The notes: generated by a model not told the origin, from the letters alone. 15,789 nt of DNA from an uncultured Bacilli bacterium (GCA_947593895.1 CANQDY010000012.1:1-15789), one strand, 5' to 3'; numbered from the stretch's first letter, positions 8,454 through 15,789 are shown. Numbers and translations: made by a program.

Positions 8454-10760
8454 ATGAAAGATATTTACAAAACATTTGAATTTGACATTGTTAAATCAAT
8501 ATTAAAATCATATGTTAAAGGAGAAAATGCATTAGAACGAGTTAATAATTTAGAAATGTTTTCAACGAGCAAAGATTTAAAAGAAGAATTGAAATATCTT
8601 GATGAAATGATTTCTTATACTTTAAAATACCGTTCAATAGTTGTTACTCCGCATAAAAATATCATTCCAAACATTAATTCAATCGCTAAAGATGGAGTGG
8701 GTAATGTTGATTTTTTCTATCAAATATCATCATTATTAGAAAATGTAAAAGTAATTAAAGATGAATCAAGTAAAGATGATAACTATCCTTTAATCATGGA
8801 ATTAATCAGAAGATTAAACGGACTTACTCCTTTAAAAAATCAAATTGACCGAGTTATTACCAGAGATCTACAAATTTCAGATAATGCTTCTAATGAACTA
8901 AAAAATATTCGTTGTCAATTGAGAAATGAAGAACGAGGACAAACTAGTTTAATAAATGTTTTAGTAAATCGATATAAAGATATTCTGAATAATGAAACTT
9001 ATACATTAAGAAATTTTGTGTATGTTTTACCAGTTAAATCAAGTTATAAAAATTCAGTTTCAGGTTTGGTTATCGATGAGTCGGACTCAGGATTAACAGT
9101 TTTTATTGAACCAAAGGAAATTTTAGAATCAAACAATAAAATTTTACGTTTAAAAGATAAAGAAAAAGAAGAGATTAATAAAATTCTAAAAGAATTATCA
9201 TTATTCACCTTAAAATATATTGATGATTTATTAATTGATATTGAAATTATCAGTCGGTTAGATTTTTTACTTGCTAAAGCAAATTATGCGATTGATACTT
9301 CATCAAATGTCAGTAATATTGTTGAAAAAAGAGTAATTTTATTAAAGAATGCTCGTCATCCTTTAATAGATAAAAATAAAGTTGTCAGTAATTCATTTTT
9401 CCTGGATAATCAAAAGATTATGGTTATATCTGGACCTAATGCCGGTGGCAAAACTGTATGTTTAAAAGTAATTGGATTGTTAATTATTATGAATCAATGT
9501 GGTCTAGCAATTCCAACTAGTGAAAAAGCGGAATTATGTTTTTTTGATCACATTTTTGTTGATATCGGTGATAACCAATCATTAATTGATAATTTGTCAA
9601 CATTTTCTGGGCATATCAAGAATTTAAGAGAAATTTTAGATCAAGTAACTCCATTTTCCTTAGTTATTCTAGATGAACTTGGAACTGGAACTTCTCCTTT
9701 AGAAGGGGAAGCTCTGGGAGTTGGGGTAATTAAATTTATAAATAAATTAGGATGCTTCGGTATTTTTACAAGTCATTATGAAGGATTAAAATCTTTTGCT
9801 TTAGAAAATGATTATATCTTAAATGCTTCGATGGCTTTTGATGAAATTAATATCCAACCAACCTACCATCTTCGACTTGGTGTTGCAGGAAAAAGTTATG
9901 GTTTAGAATTAAGTAAAAGAATGGGTGTTAATAATGAAGTAATTGCAATGTCAGAAGAATATTTAGAAAATAAAAAGAAGAGTGACAAAGAAACTACTTT
10001 AGCGTTACTTAACCAAAAACTTGAAGAAAATGAATTAATTAAAAATGAGTTGATTGCTAAAGAAGAACATTTAGAGAAAAAATTTCATTCATTAGATAAT
10101 GAAATAAAAAAGTATAAGGCTTTGGAAAATAAGATTTATTTAGATAGTGAAAAAGAAAAAGAAAAATTAGTTTCTAAAGCTAAAGATGAAATTGATAAGA
10201 TTGTTGAAGAATTTGAAAAACAGTCTTCATTTAAAATGCACGAAGTTATTTTATTTAAGAAGAAACTTGATGATATGATTAAAGATAATGATGAGGATGA
10301 TGATTCAAATATAATTATTAATGTTAATGATAAAGTCCGAATTATTGGTTCAGATATTTCTGGTCGAGTTATAAGAATTAAAGGTGGAAAAGCCGTTATT
10401 TTAACAAATCAAGGAATGAATTTGACAATAAGTCAAAGTCAGCTTGAAAAATATCAACCAAAAGTTAATAGGAAATTAAAATACCCATCAACTGCAGTTT
10501 TTAAAACTCAAAAAATGGTTAATTTAGAATGTAATCTAATTGGATTTAGAGTTGAAGAAGGTTTAAAAGAGCTTGATAAATATATCGACGATGCGCTTGT
10601 CGCACATTATAAGGAAGTCCGAATTATTCATGGATCAGGAACAGGCGCTTTAAGAAATGCAGTTCATGACTATTTAAATAAACGAAAAGAAATTAAATCA
10701 TACCGATTAGGTGGTCTTGGTGAAGGCGGCGTTGGCGCAACGGTGGTGTACTTTAAATGA
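8454..10760 (+). CDS. mutS2: MutS2 (RqcU-like) ATPase with C-terminal Smr domain
   Basis: MutS2 is a MutS-like ATPase without the mismatch-binding domain. In Bacillus subtilis it splits collided ribosomes for quality control; in other species it suppresses recombination. The start at 8454 is chosen because AGGAG (8442-8446) sits 7 bases upstream, giving 768 residues, normal for the family. The lever/clamp region is residues about 1-310. Walker A is GPNAGGKT (327-334) and Walker B is VILDELGTGTSPLEG with Asp407 and Glu408. A long charged coiled coil spans about 500-600, followed by a KOW-like segment (VNDKVRI...GRVIRIKGGKAVIL) and the Smr domain from about 690 with HGSGTGALR (His726) and the GGVGATVV end. 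The first Smr motif, normally LDLRG, reads CNLIG here (Asn694-Leu695-Ile696), so the residues tied to Smr nuclease activity are missing. It overlaps uvrC by ATGA. Confidence 0.95.
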   Translation: MKDIYKTFEFDIVKSILKSYVKGENALERVNNLEMFSTSKDLKEELKYLDEMISYTLKYRSIVVTPHKNIIPNINSIAKDGVGNVDFFYQISSLLENVKVIKDESSKDDNYPLIMELIRRLNGLTPLKNQIDRVITRDLQISDNASNELKNIRCQLRNEERGQTSLINVLVNRYKDILNNETYTLRNFVYVLPVKSSYKNSVSGLVIDESDSGLTVFIEPKEILESNNKILRLKDKEKEEINKILKELSLFTLKYIDDLLIDIEIISRLDFLLAKANYAIDTSSNVSNIVEKRVILLKNARHPLIDKNKVVSNSFFLDNQKIMVISGPNAGGKTVCLKVIGLLIIMNQCGLAIPTSEKAELCFFDHIFVDIGDNQSLIDNLSTFSGHIKNLREILDQVTPFSLVILDELGTGTSPLEGEALGVGVIKFINKLGCFGIFTSHYEGLKSFALENDYILNASMAFDEINIQPTYHLRLGVAGKSYGLELSKRMGVNNEVIAMSEEYLENKKKSDKETTLALLNQKLEENELIKNELIAKEEHLEKKFHSLDNEIKKYKALENKIYLDSEKEKEKLVSKAKDEIDKIVEEFEKQSSFKMHEVILFKKKLDDMIKDNDEDDDSNIIINVNDKVRIIGSDISGRVIRIKGGKAVILTNQGMNLTISQSQLEKYQPKVNRKLKYPSTAVFKTQKMVNLECNLIGFRVEEGLKELDKYIDDALVAHYKEVRIIHGSGTGALRNAVHDYLNKRKEIKSYRLGGLGEGGVGATVVYFK

Positions 10761-12511
10761 ATGAATTAGTAAAAGCAAAAATTGATTTATTAACTTCTAA
10801 ACCTGGAGTATATTTGATGAAAAATGCGGATGGAACTATCATTTATGTTGGAAAAGCTAAGTCATTAATAAAAAGAGTAAAACAATATTTTACTCGACCT
10901 CAAGAAGGAAAAGTTCTTCGAATGGTAAGGGAAATAAATGATTTTGATACAATAGAAACAACTTCAGAAAAAGAAGCGTTACTTTTAGAATTAAACTTAA
11001 TTAGAAAGTATTATCCAAAGTTTAATATACTTTTAAAAGATGGAAAATCATATCCTTATATTGCTTTAAAAAGAAAAAAAGATCCATTTTTAAAAATTGC
11101 CTATCATGATAAAGATAGGAATTTTAAATATTTTGGTCCTTATCCAAACTCTAAAGCGGTATATTCCACGATTGATTTACTTAATAAATTATTTCCTTTA
11201 AGAAAATGTCAGACATTACATAAAGAACCTTGCCTTTATTACTATTTGGGTAATTGTTTAGGCCCTTGTATTAATAAAATTAGTGACCAGGAATATAATA
11301 ATTTAACAAGTCAAATTACATCGTTTTTAAATGGTGATGTTTCTAAAATTCGCACGGAAGTTAATAAAAAAATGGCAATTTGCAGTGAAAATTTAGAGTT
11401 TGAAAAGGCTCTTGAATATAAGAATATTCTCGATGGTATCGACGAAATAAAAAAGAAGCAAAGTATTATGGCAAGTGATCACATTGATCGTGATGTTATC
11501 GCCTTTTCTTCTCGAGAAGGATATTTTTCGTTATGTATCATGACTTATCGTAATGGTATTCTTCTTGGTAAAAATCTCTTTATCTTGGAATTATTTGATG
11601 ATTTTGAAGAAGAATTGATTGATGCTGTTTTTCAATATTATGCTAGTCATAGTAAGCCAAAAGAAATAATTGTTTCTAATAAAGAAATTGCTTTATCTTT
11701 AACTTATTTGCTTGAGTCAAAAGTAATTTCACCAATTCGAGGTAGTAAAAAAGATATGCTATTAATTGCCTTAGAAAACGCTAAAAAGGGATTAGATGAA
11801 CATTTTTTAACTGCAAGACTTGAAGATGATTCCTTATCACTTTTAGAGGAATTAGGAAATCTATTAAAAATTAAAACCCCTTTTCATATTGAATTATTTG
11901 ATAACTCACACCTTCAAGGAAGTTATCCAATAGGTGCAATGGTTGTATTTATAAATGGTAATAAAACCCCATCAATGTATCGTAAGTTTAATATTCGTGA
12001 ATCGATGGGTGATGATGATTTAAAATCAATGGAAGAGGTTATTAGTCGAAGATATAGTCGATTAATCTTGGAGAACAAAGAGATGCCAGACTTAATTATT
12101 GTTGATGGTGGTCAAAATCAAGTTAATGTAGCTTTAGAAGTAATTGATAATTTAGGTTTAAATATTCCTGTAGCGGGTTTATATAAAAACAATCATCACC
12201 ATACATCAGGTTTACTATATGATAATAAAATGTATCCAATCGATCCCAAATCAAGATTATTTTTAATGTTAGTCAGAATGCAAGATGAAGTTCATCGCTA
12301 TGCAATTTCAATTCATAGAAACAAAAGAAGTAAGGGATTGACTTCATCTTTCTTAGATTCGATTAAGGGGCTAGGTAAGAAACGTTTGGAAGCATTATTA
12401 AAAACTTTTCCAACTAAAGAGGATTTAGAAAAAGCCACATTAGATGAACTTGAAGTAATTGTTCCCAAAAATATTGCAATTGAAATAAAAAACGTTTTAG
12501 AACACAAATAA
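10757..12511 (+). CDS. uvrC: Excinuclease ABC subunit C
   Basis: UvrC makes the 3' and 5' incisions around a DNA lesion after UvrA/UvrB recognition in nucleotide excision repair. The 584-residue length is typical. The GIY-YIG nuclease domain is at 15-95 (GVYLMKNADGTIIYVGKA, Arg40, Glu73, Asn80). Four cysteines at 151, 159, 167 and 171 (KCQTLHKEPC, GNCLGPC) match the reported iron-sulfur cluster site. A UVR motif for UvrB contact is at about 200-230 (ENLEFEKALEYKNILDGI). The RNase H-like C-terminal nuclease includes FDNSHLQG (Asp382), IIVDGGQNQV (Asp450) and EVHRYAISIHR. Tandem helix-hairpin-helix motifs run from about 532 (LDSIKGLGKKRLEALL) to the end. The ATGA overlap with mutS2 implies translational coupling; a weak GGTGG lies 10 bases upstream. 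It appears intact. Confidence 0.97.
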   Translation: MNELVKAKIDLLTSKPGVYLMKNADGTIIYVGKAKSLIKRVKQYFTRPQEGKVLRMVREINDFDTIETTSEKEALLLELNLIRKYYPKFNILLKDGKSYPYIALKRKKDPFLKIAYHDKDRNFKYFGPYPNSKAVYSTIDLLNKLFPLRKCQTLHKEPCLYYYLGNCLGPCINKISDQEYNNLTSQITSFLNGDVSKIRTEVNKKMAICSENLEFEKALEYKNILDGIDEIKKKQSIMASDHIDRDVIAFSSREGYFSLCIMTYRNGILLGKNLFILELFDDFEEELIDAVFQYYASHSKPKEIIVSNKEIALSLTYLLESKVISPIRGSKKDMLLIALENAKKGLDEHFLTARLEDDSLSLLEELGNLLKIKTPFHIELFDNSHLQGSYPIGAMVVFINGNKTPSMYRKFNIRESMGDDDLKSMEEVISRRYSRLILENKEMPDLIIVDGGQNQVNVALEVIDNLGLNIPVAGLYKNNHHHTSGLLYDNKMYPIDPKSRLFLMLVRMQDEVHRYAISIHRNKRSKGLTSSFLDSIKGLGKKRLEALLKTFPTKEDLEKATLDELEVIVPKNIAIEIKNVLEHK

Positions 12512-12571
12512 AATTATTATAATGACATTTTAAATTTTAAAGCATAGTTTATATTATGATGAGGATTTATT

Positions 12572-12775
12572 ATGTCATCGATATTAACTAAAAGAGAAAA
12601 AGAGATATTTGAACTTTTAATTCAGAATAAATCAACAAGCGAAATCGCAAGTATTCTTTATATATCCGAAAAGACAGTTCGTAACCATATTTCAAATGTG
12701 ATGGGGAAACTTTCGGTTAAGGGACGGGCTCACGCTGTTTGTGAACTTCTAAGAATGAAAGAATTAACTTTATAA
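12572..12775 (+). CDS. gerE: GerE-type LuxR-family HTH transcription regulator
   Basis: A stand-alone 67-residue LuxR-type helix-turn-helix protein without a receiver or sensor domain. It follows the family pattern throughout: LTKREKEIFELL (5-16), SEIASILYISEKTVRNHISNVM (23-44) with the recognition helix EKTVRNHI, then KLSVKGRAHAV and a short C-terminal helix (ELLRMKEL). Bacillus GerE is 74 residues with a closely similar sequence and acts late in the mother cell during sporulation. The position directly before the racE and gerM homologues repeats the Bacillus order and supports orthology. The start ATG has GAGG (12561-12564) 7 bases upstream. A TATAAT at 12518-12523 lies in the 60-base gap after uvrC with only a weak -35 (TTTTAG, 12495-12500), so it may have its own promoter or be read from mutS2. 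Target genes are unknown. Confidence 0.85.
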   Translation: MSSILTKREKEIFELLIQNKSTSEIASILYISEKTVRNHISNVMGKLSVKGRAHAVCELLRMKELTL

Positions 12776-12801
12776 AGCAACCATAATTTTGGTTGTTTTT
12801 T
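12776..12801 (+). terminator. Intrinsic terminator between gerE and murI
   Basis: CAACCA (12778-12783), a 6-base loop, TGGTTG (12790-12795), extended by G-T and A-T pairs, then six T (12796-12801). It begins right after the gerE stop codon and ends 13 bases before the murI start, so murI is reached either by read-through or by an unrecognised signal. Confidence 0.75.
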
Positions 12802-12814
12802 CATATGATTGAAT

Positions 12815-13444
12815 ATGAAAATAGTTTTATTTGATTCAGGACTTGGTTTACTTTCATTTGTCCGTTTAATTCTTAAAAAAAATTATTCTGGTGAATTTTA
12901 TCTATTACTTGATAACGATCATTTTCCATATGGAGATAAGGATGATGATTCATTGGCTTGTATTTTAGAAGATATTTTTTTTGAAGTAAAAAAAATTAAT
13001 GCAGATTATTTATTTATTTGTTGTAATACAATGTCAAGAATATATCATAAATATTCTTTAAAATCTGACTTTAAAGTTGTTACAATACTTGATATTAATT
13101 TAAGTCACTATCAACCTGATTTTTATCTTTTTGGAACAAAAAGTCTTTGTAATTTAAATGAATATAAAACCTATTCCGGAGAGAATCTTGCCTATTTAAT
13201 TGAAAATAATCAAATTAAGGATATTGTTAAATTATTGAAAATAATTGATAAGAAAATAATTCTGTCATGTACTCATTATCTTTTACTAAAACCATTATTA
13301 GATTATTATCATATAAATTATCAATCATATGAGGAAGAAATTTTTTTAGATCTAAAAACCGATTTGTCTTCTAAAATTTATATCAAAAGGAAAGACTTTT
13401 CACGATTAAAAAAATTTTTAAATTGCAGAATATATTTTTACTAA
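12815..13444 (+). CDS. murI: Compact, divergent glutamate racemase
   Basis: Converts L-Glu to D-Glu for peptidoglycan. The ATG at 12815 gives MKIVLFDSG, placing the active-site motif at the normal distance; a TTG at 12809 would add two residues. Key residues are kept: Asp7-Ser8 in FDSGLG, Pro38-Tyr39-Gly40 in HFPYG, catalytic Cys70 with Asn71-Thr72 in CCNTM, FGT (106-108), and catalytic Cys152 with Thr153-His154 in SCTHY. The protein is only 209 residues against about 265-272 for usual MurI/RacE, with shortened loops and a short C-terminus. The normally Gly-rich GVGGL reads GLGLL. It may be a minimal working enzyme or one under relaxed constraint; intact cysteines favour function. No Shine-Dalgarno is seen and a terminator ends just upstream. 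It lies between gerE and gerM, as racE does in Bacillus. Confidence 0.85.
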   Translation: MKIVLFDSGLGLLSFVRLILKKNYSGEFYLLLDNDHFPYGDKDDDSLACILEDIFFEVKKINADYLFICCNTMSRIYHKYSLKSDFKVVTILDINLSHYQPDFYLFGTKSLCNLNEYKTYSGENLAYLIENNQIKDIVKLLKIIDKKIILSCTHYLLLKPLLDYYHINYQSYEEEIFLDLKTDLSSKIYIKRKDFSRLKKFLNCRIYFY

Positions 13445-13473
13445 TGCGAATATATTTAAAATGAGGTATGAAT

Positions 13474-14553
13474 ATGGGCAAATTTAAAAATAAAATCAAA
13501 AATATGTTTTCCTTCCACATGATTACAAGTTTTAAATGCAACAAAAAAAAGAAAGATAAAAATCTTACTAAACGTGAAAAGGTTTTAAAGTATACTGCGA
13601 TTGTACTTTTTCCAGTTTTGGCAATTACATCTGGAGTTGTATTAGGCTTTAGAGAGTATAACAAAGAGAAAAATAAGATTATTACTGATGTAACTATAAC
13701 TACTGATGAAGTTAAAAGAAAAATTTTTTTAGTATCAAATGATAATTATACCATTCCAATTACTGTTAATATGAATCAAAGATCAACATTGCAACAGGAA
13801 ATTATGGATGTTTTTGATTTACTTAAAACTTCGTCAAAGGCCAATTCAAAATATGTTACTGGTTTTATAAATGATAATACTAAAATCAATAGTTTCAACC
13901 TGGAAAATAAGACACTTGAATTAAATTTATCAGATGATATTTTCGATACTAAACTTAATAGTGTTAACATTATTGAAGCACTGACATTGACTTATTTACA
14001 ATTTGATGAAATTGAATCACTTAGATTGCTTGTTGATGGAAAAGAGATTAAGGAATTTAATTCTACACCACTTCCTTCGTATTTAGATTATAAATTTGGT
14101 ATTAACCAACAAATGTATAGTATAAGAGATATTATCGGAAAGCAAAAAGTTGTTATATTTGGTAAAAGAATTTATGATGCAGATAATCAGTATCTAATAC
14201 CAGTATCAGTTTATGCGAATAGAGGAGAGAGTAATAATATTACCTTTGCCAATGCAGTAAAACAAAGTTTTCCAGCTTCAACACAATTAAAAAAGGTTGA
14301 TTTGTATCAAGGAATAAATGCTAAACAAGACGAAAGTGAAGATTTTTCTCTAAGTATAAATTCATCATCTCTTAGTGATGAAAACTATGTTAATCGTGAT
14401 CTATTTGATTTAGTTAACATGTCTCTTGATTTTATGGATATTAATGAAACTGTTAATTTTACCTTAGAAGGCGAGAGTATTCAGGTTGATGGTGTTTACG
14501 AACTTGAATCATATAGTGTGTCATCTTGTATAATCAATGAAATACAAATTTAA
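13474..14553 (+). CDS. gerM: GerM-domain membrane protein
   Basis: Start chosen at ATG 13474: TGAGG (13462-13466) is 7 bases upstream of it but only 1 base from the ATG at 13468. The 359-residue product has a Lys-rich cytoplasmic N-terminus (1-37), a transmembrane helix at about 39-59 (YTAIVLFPVLAITSGVVLGF), and two extracytoplasmic GerM domains. Domain 1 spans about 83-192 (KIFLVSNDN...LELNLSDDIFD...SLRLLVDGKEI). Domain 2 spans about 225-336 (KVVIFGKRIY...VNFTLEGESIQ) and is more divergent. Bacillus GerM has the same two-domain plan and similar length, is needed for sporulation and germination, and is a lipoprotein. Here no lipobox Cys is present, so a signal anchor replaces it. It follows murI after 29 bases and is probably cotranscribed. 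The role in this organism is inferred from family and synteny only. Confidence 0.8.
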   Translation: MGKFKNKIKNMFSFHMITSFKCNKKKKDKNLTKREKVLKYTAIVLFPVLAITSGVVLGFREYNKEKNKIITDVTITTDEVKRKIFLVSNDNYTIPITVNMNQRSTLQQEIMDVFDLLKTSSKANSKYVTGFINDNTKINSFNLENKTLELNLSDDIFDTKLNSVNIIEALTLTYLQFDEIESLRLLVDGKEIKEFNSTPLPSYLDYKFGINQQMYSIRDIIGKQKVVIFGKRIYDADNQYLIPVSVYANRGESNNITFANAVKQSFPASTQLKKVDLYQGINAKQDESEDFSLSINSSSLSDENYVNRDLFDLVNMSLDFMDINETVNFTLEGESIQVDGVYELESYSVSSCIINEIQI

Positions 14554-14659
14554 AATGTAGTTATTTATATAATAATCAAAAAGTCAAAAAAATAAATTAA
14601 TTTCTGACAAAGTTTTTCTTTAAGATTATTTGAATTTTCTAATAAGTGATTTAGTTAGA

Positions 14660-14693
14660 TTAATATCATAAAATGTTATTTTTCTGATATTAA
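14660..14693. repeat. Inverted repeat downstream of gerM
   Basis: TTAATATCA (14660-14668) and TGATATTAA (14685-14693) are perfect 9-bp arms around a 16-base loop. There is no U-tract, and AT-only arms are common by chance in this composition. It could be an RNA hairpin in the gerM 3' untranslated region. Confidence 0.3.
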
Positions 14694-14740
14694 GTAAATC
14701 AAGTATTTAATTACTGAAAATGAATGTAAATTTTGTATAT

Positions 14741-14765
14741 GGGAGGTTCTACCTCCTTTTACTTT
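14741..14765 (+). terminator. Strong intrinsic terminator downstream of gerM
   Basis: GGAGGT (14742-14747), loop TCT, ACCTCC (14751-14756), then TTTTACTTT. It is GC-rich against an extremely AT-rich background and has a U-tract only on the plus strand, so it most likely ends the murI-gerM transcript about 190 bases after the gerM stop. The bases 14554-14740 in between hold no gene I can see. Confidence 0.8.
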
Positions 14766-14814
14766 ACGATATATGAGTTGATATAAGATAAGATAAGATC
14801 AATTACATTTTGAG

Positions 14815-15601
14815 TTACATTATTAAGTTATTCACCTTGATTAAATAAATATCAAAATAATCCATGATTTTTTCTTGAGATAAATTATAAGAATCATAAT
14901 AGTTTTAATTCGCCATTAATATCAAATTCAATTTCATTTGCTTTTGCAAATTCTTAATATCGATTTTTTAAAATTGTCAATTCGATTCTATTTTGAATAA
15001 ATTAAAAAAATAGTTGTAGAAAGCCTCATTATTAAAGACTAATACATTAATCATAAAATTTGAAAAAAGTGAGAAAGTAAAAGTTCATTAAATTTTGTAT
15101 ATCACTAATTTTATCTGTAACTAAATAAAAATAAAGAATGTATGCTTGATGTTTTTTTAAAAAAAATTAGGTAGTTTTTATAAGTTTTTTTATTTTTAAT
15201 GGTTCAAACTTTTTTATCTTTGTTCTTAATATTTTTTTCTGGTTCTATTTTTACTTTTTTTAAAGAATCATAATCTTTTAATTAGATATATTTGTAATTT
15301 AACGATAAATAGAAATTATTTGATATATTGATTTATTTTTCTTAAAACAATCTGAAAAATCAAGTTTTTAAATGATTATTATTTACTAAAATTAATACAA
15401 ACTAAAGTATTTTTATTTTGCGCAATAATTGGACTATAATAAAAATGATTAATTGAACAAAAACCGGTTTTTGACGAATATTACATAAATAAGGTAATAT
15501 AATTAAAGAAAGCATATTTTAATTACAAAATCTCTGCAATTAAAAGTAGAATAATCTGTAATATTTTTAGCAATATTTTTTATCAATGTTACTTTTGCCA
15601 T
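14815..15601 (-). pseudogene. Probable decayed leftward gene, multiple frameshifts and stops
   Basis: No frame is open for long, but successive minus-strand pieces read like protein when frames are switched. From right to left: MAKVTLIKNIAKNI from ATG 15601; DYDSLKKVKIEPEKNIKNKD near 15260; YLVTDKISDIQNLMNFYFL near 15100; NVLVFNNEAFYNYFFNLF near 15030; then EFAKANEIEFDINGELKLL (14897-14953), interrupted by a TAA at 14954-14956. A 1-base shift gives YDSYNLSQEKIMDYF and an end at the TAA in 14815-14817. An 8-T/7-A run near 15152-15166 is a likely slippage site. The plus strand is T/C-rich here, as over the minus-strand gene rnhC. The whole would encode about 260 residues, mostly helical. The family is not recognised. 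The last two pieces are the most convincing; the right half is weaker and could be chance. Confidence 0.4.
15458..15473. repeat. 16-bp perfect palindrome
   Basis: CAAAAACCGGTTTTTG is perfectly symmetric and has a GC core in otherwise AT-rich non-coding DNA. It lies 17 bases after a TATAAT hexamer (15435-15440) that lacks a clear -35. It could be an operator or a short hairpin; no gene reads from it. Confidence 0.35.
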
Positions 15602-15722
15602 TGTATTTAATACTATTTTTAACTAGAAAAAATTTATTCTATTGTCAGAAAAAAATCCGATATTTCAAAAATATCTTTTACGTTGTTAACTTAATAAATT
15701 TAAAGTAAAAAATAAAAAAATA

Positions 15723-15751
15723 TTTGCATTTATATTTGGGTGTGATACAAT
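15723..15751 (+). promoter_or_regulatory. Promoter of the tRNA gene
   Basis: TTTGCA (15723-15728), a 17-bp spacer, TACAAT (15746-15751), with an extended -10 TG at 15743-15744. The predicted transcription start, near 15757-15758, is a few bases before the tRNA 5' end, typical of tRNA promoters. Confidence 0.75.
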
Positions 15752-15760
15752 AAACACGCT

Positions 15761-15789
15761 GGCCTTGTAGCTCAGCTGGATAGAGCAAC
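15761..15789 (+). tRNA. tRNA gene, 5' part only, probably tRNA-Arg
   Basis: The 5' acceptor strand GGCCTTG (15761-15767) is followed by TA (positions 8-9), D-stem GCTC (15770-15773), D-loop AGCTGGATA, D-stem GAGC (15783-15786) and the first bases of the anticodon arm, where the window ends. The D-arm GCTCAGCTGGATAGAGCAAC is what I associate with Firmicute tRNA-Arg (UCU-type), but the anticodon lies outside the window, so the amino acid is a guess. It has its own promoter just upstream. Confidence 0.85.

Noticed and set aside
13468..13470. ATG 13468 as the gerM start
   Set aside because: Only 1 base from the GAGG site; ATG 13474 is at proper spacing.
13383..13664. Minus-strand 93-codon open frame across the murI-gerM junction, and similar antisense frames inside the giant gene, uvrC and gerM
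   Set aside because: They lie opposite well-supported genes, lack ribosome binding sites and family motifs, and have the composition of antisense shadows.
14783..14799. Short tandem ATAAG repeat
   Set aside because: Three copies of a 5-base unit in AT-rich non-coding DNA; no sign of function.
14815..15601. Assigning the decayed gene to the TetR or LacI regulators because of MAKVTLIKNIAKNI and the aromatic helical FYNYFFNLF stretch
   Set aside because: The resemblance is loose, the helix-turn-helix cannot be followed through the frameshifts, and the C-terminal pieces do not fit those families.
1..15789. CRISPR array, insertion sequence, prophage or toxin-antitoxin locus
   Set aside because: No regularly spaced identical repeats, no transposase or integrase reading frame and no flanking inverted/direct repeat pair were seen.

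Overview
The window comes from a very AT-rich, low-GC Gram-positive-type bacterium. Gene content and synteny point to the Bacilli/Erysipelotrichia/Acholeplasma-like part of the Firmicutes-Tenericutes (inference). UGA is a stop codon here: it ends mutS2 in an ATGA overlap, and Trp is written TGG. This is therefore the standard bacterial code, not the Mycoplasma code. Codon choice is strongly A/T-ending throughout, and no part of the window looks compositionally foreign.

Layout. Bases 1-227 hold two abutting palindromes, one with mirrored -10 boxes, and possibly the 5' end of a leftward gene. Bases 228-7400 are one huge gene for an exported or membrane-anchored protein of 2390 residues. It is built from four diverged tandem units of about 380-440 residues plus partial units at each end; I do not recognise its family. 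A shared hairpin terminator separates it from rnhC (RNase HIII), which converges on it. rnhC is divergent from mutS2, and mutS2 overlaps uvrC by 4 bases. These three make a nucleic-acid repair/ribosome-rescue block: RNase HIII removes RNA from DNA, MutS2 handles stalled or collided ribosomes (and/or recombination), and UvrC makes the nucleotide-excision-repair cuts.

Next come a GerE-type LuxR/HTH regulator, a terminator, a compact glutamate racemase (murI/racE) and a two-domain GerM protein. The order gerE-racE-gerM matches Bacillus subtilis, where these genes belong to sporulation/germination and cell-wall metabolism. Here the racemase is unusually short and GerM has a transmembrane anchor in place of a lipobox.

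Bases 14554-15760 contain no intact gene. They hold a strong terminator, what looks like a decayed leftward gene broken by frameshifts and stops, and some palindromes. A good promoter then drives a tRNA gene, probably tRNA-Arg, cut off by the window edge.

The strongest candidates for something undescribed are the giant repeat protein with its odd translation-start leader, and the non-canonical Smr motif of MutS2.
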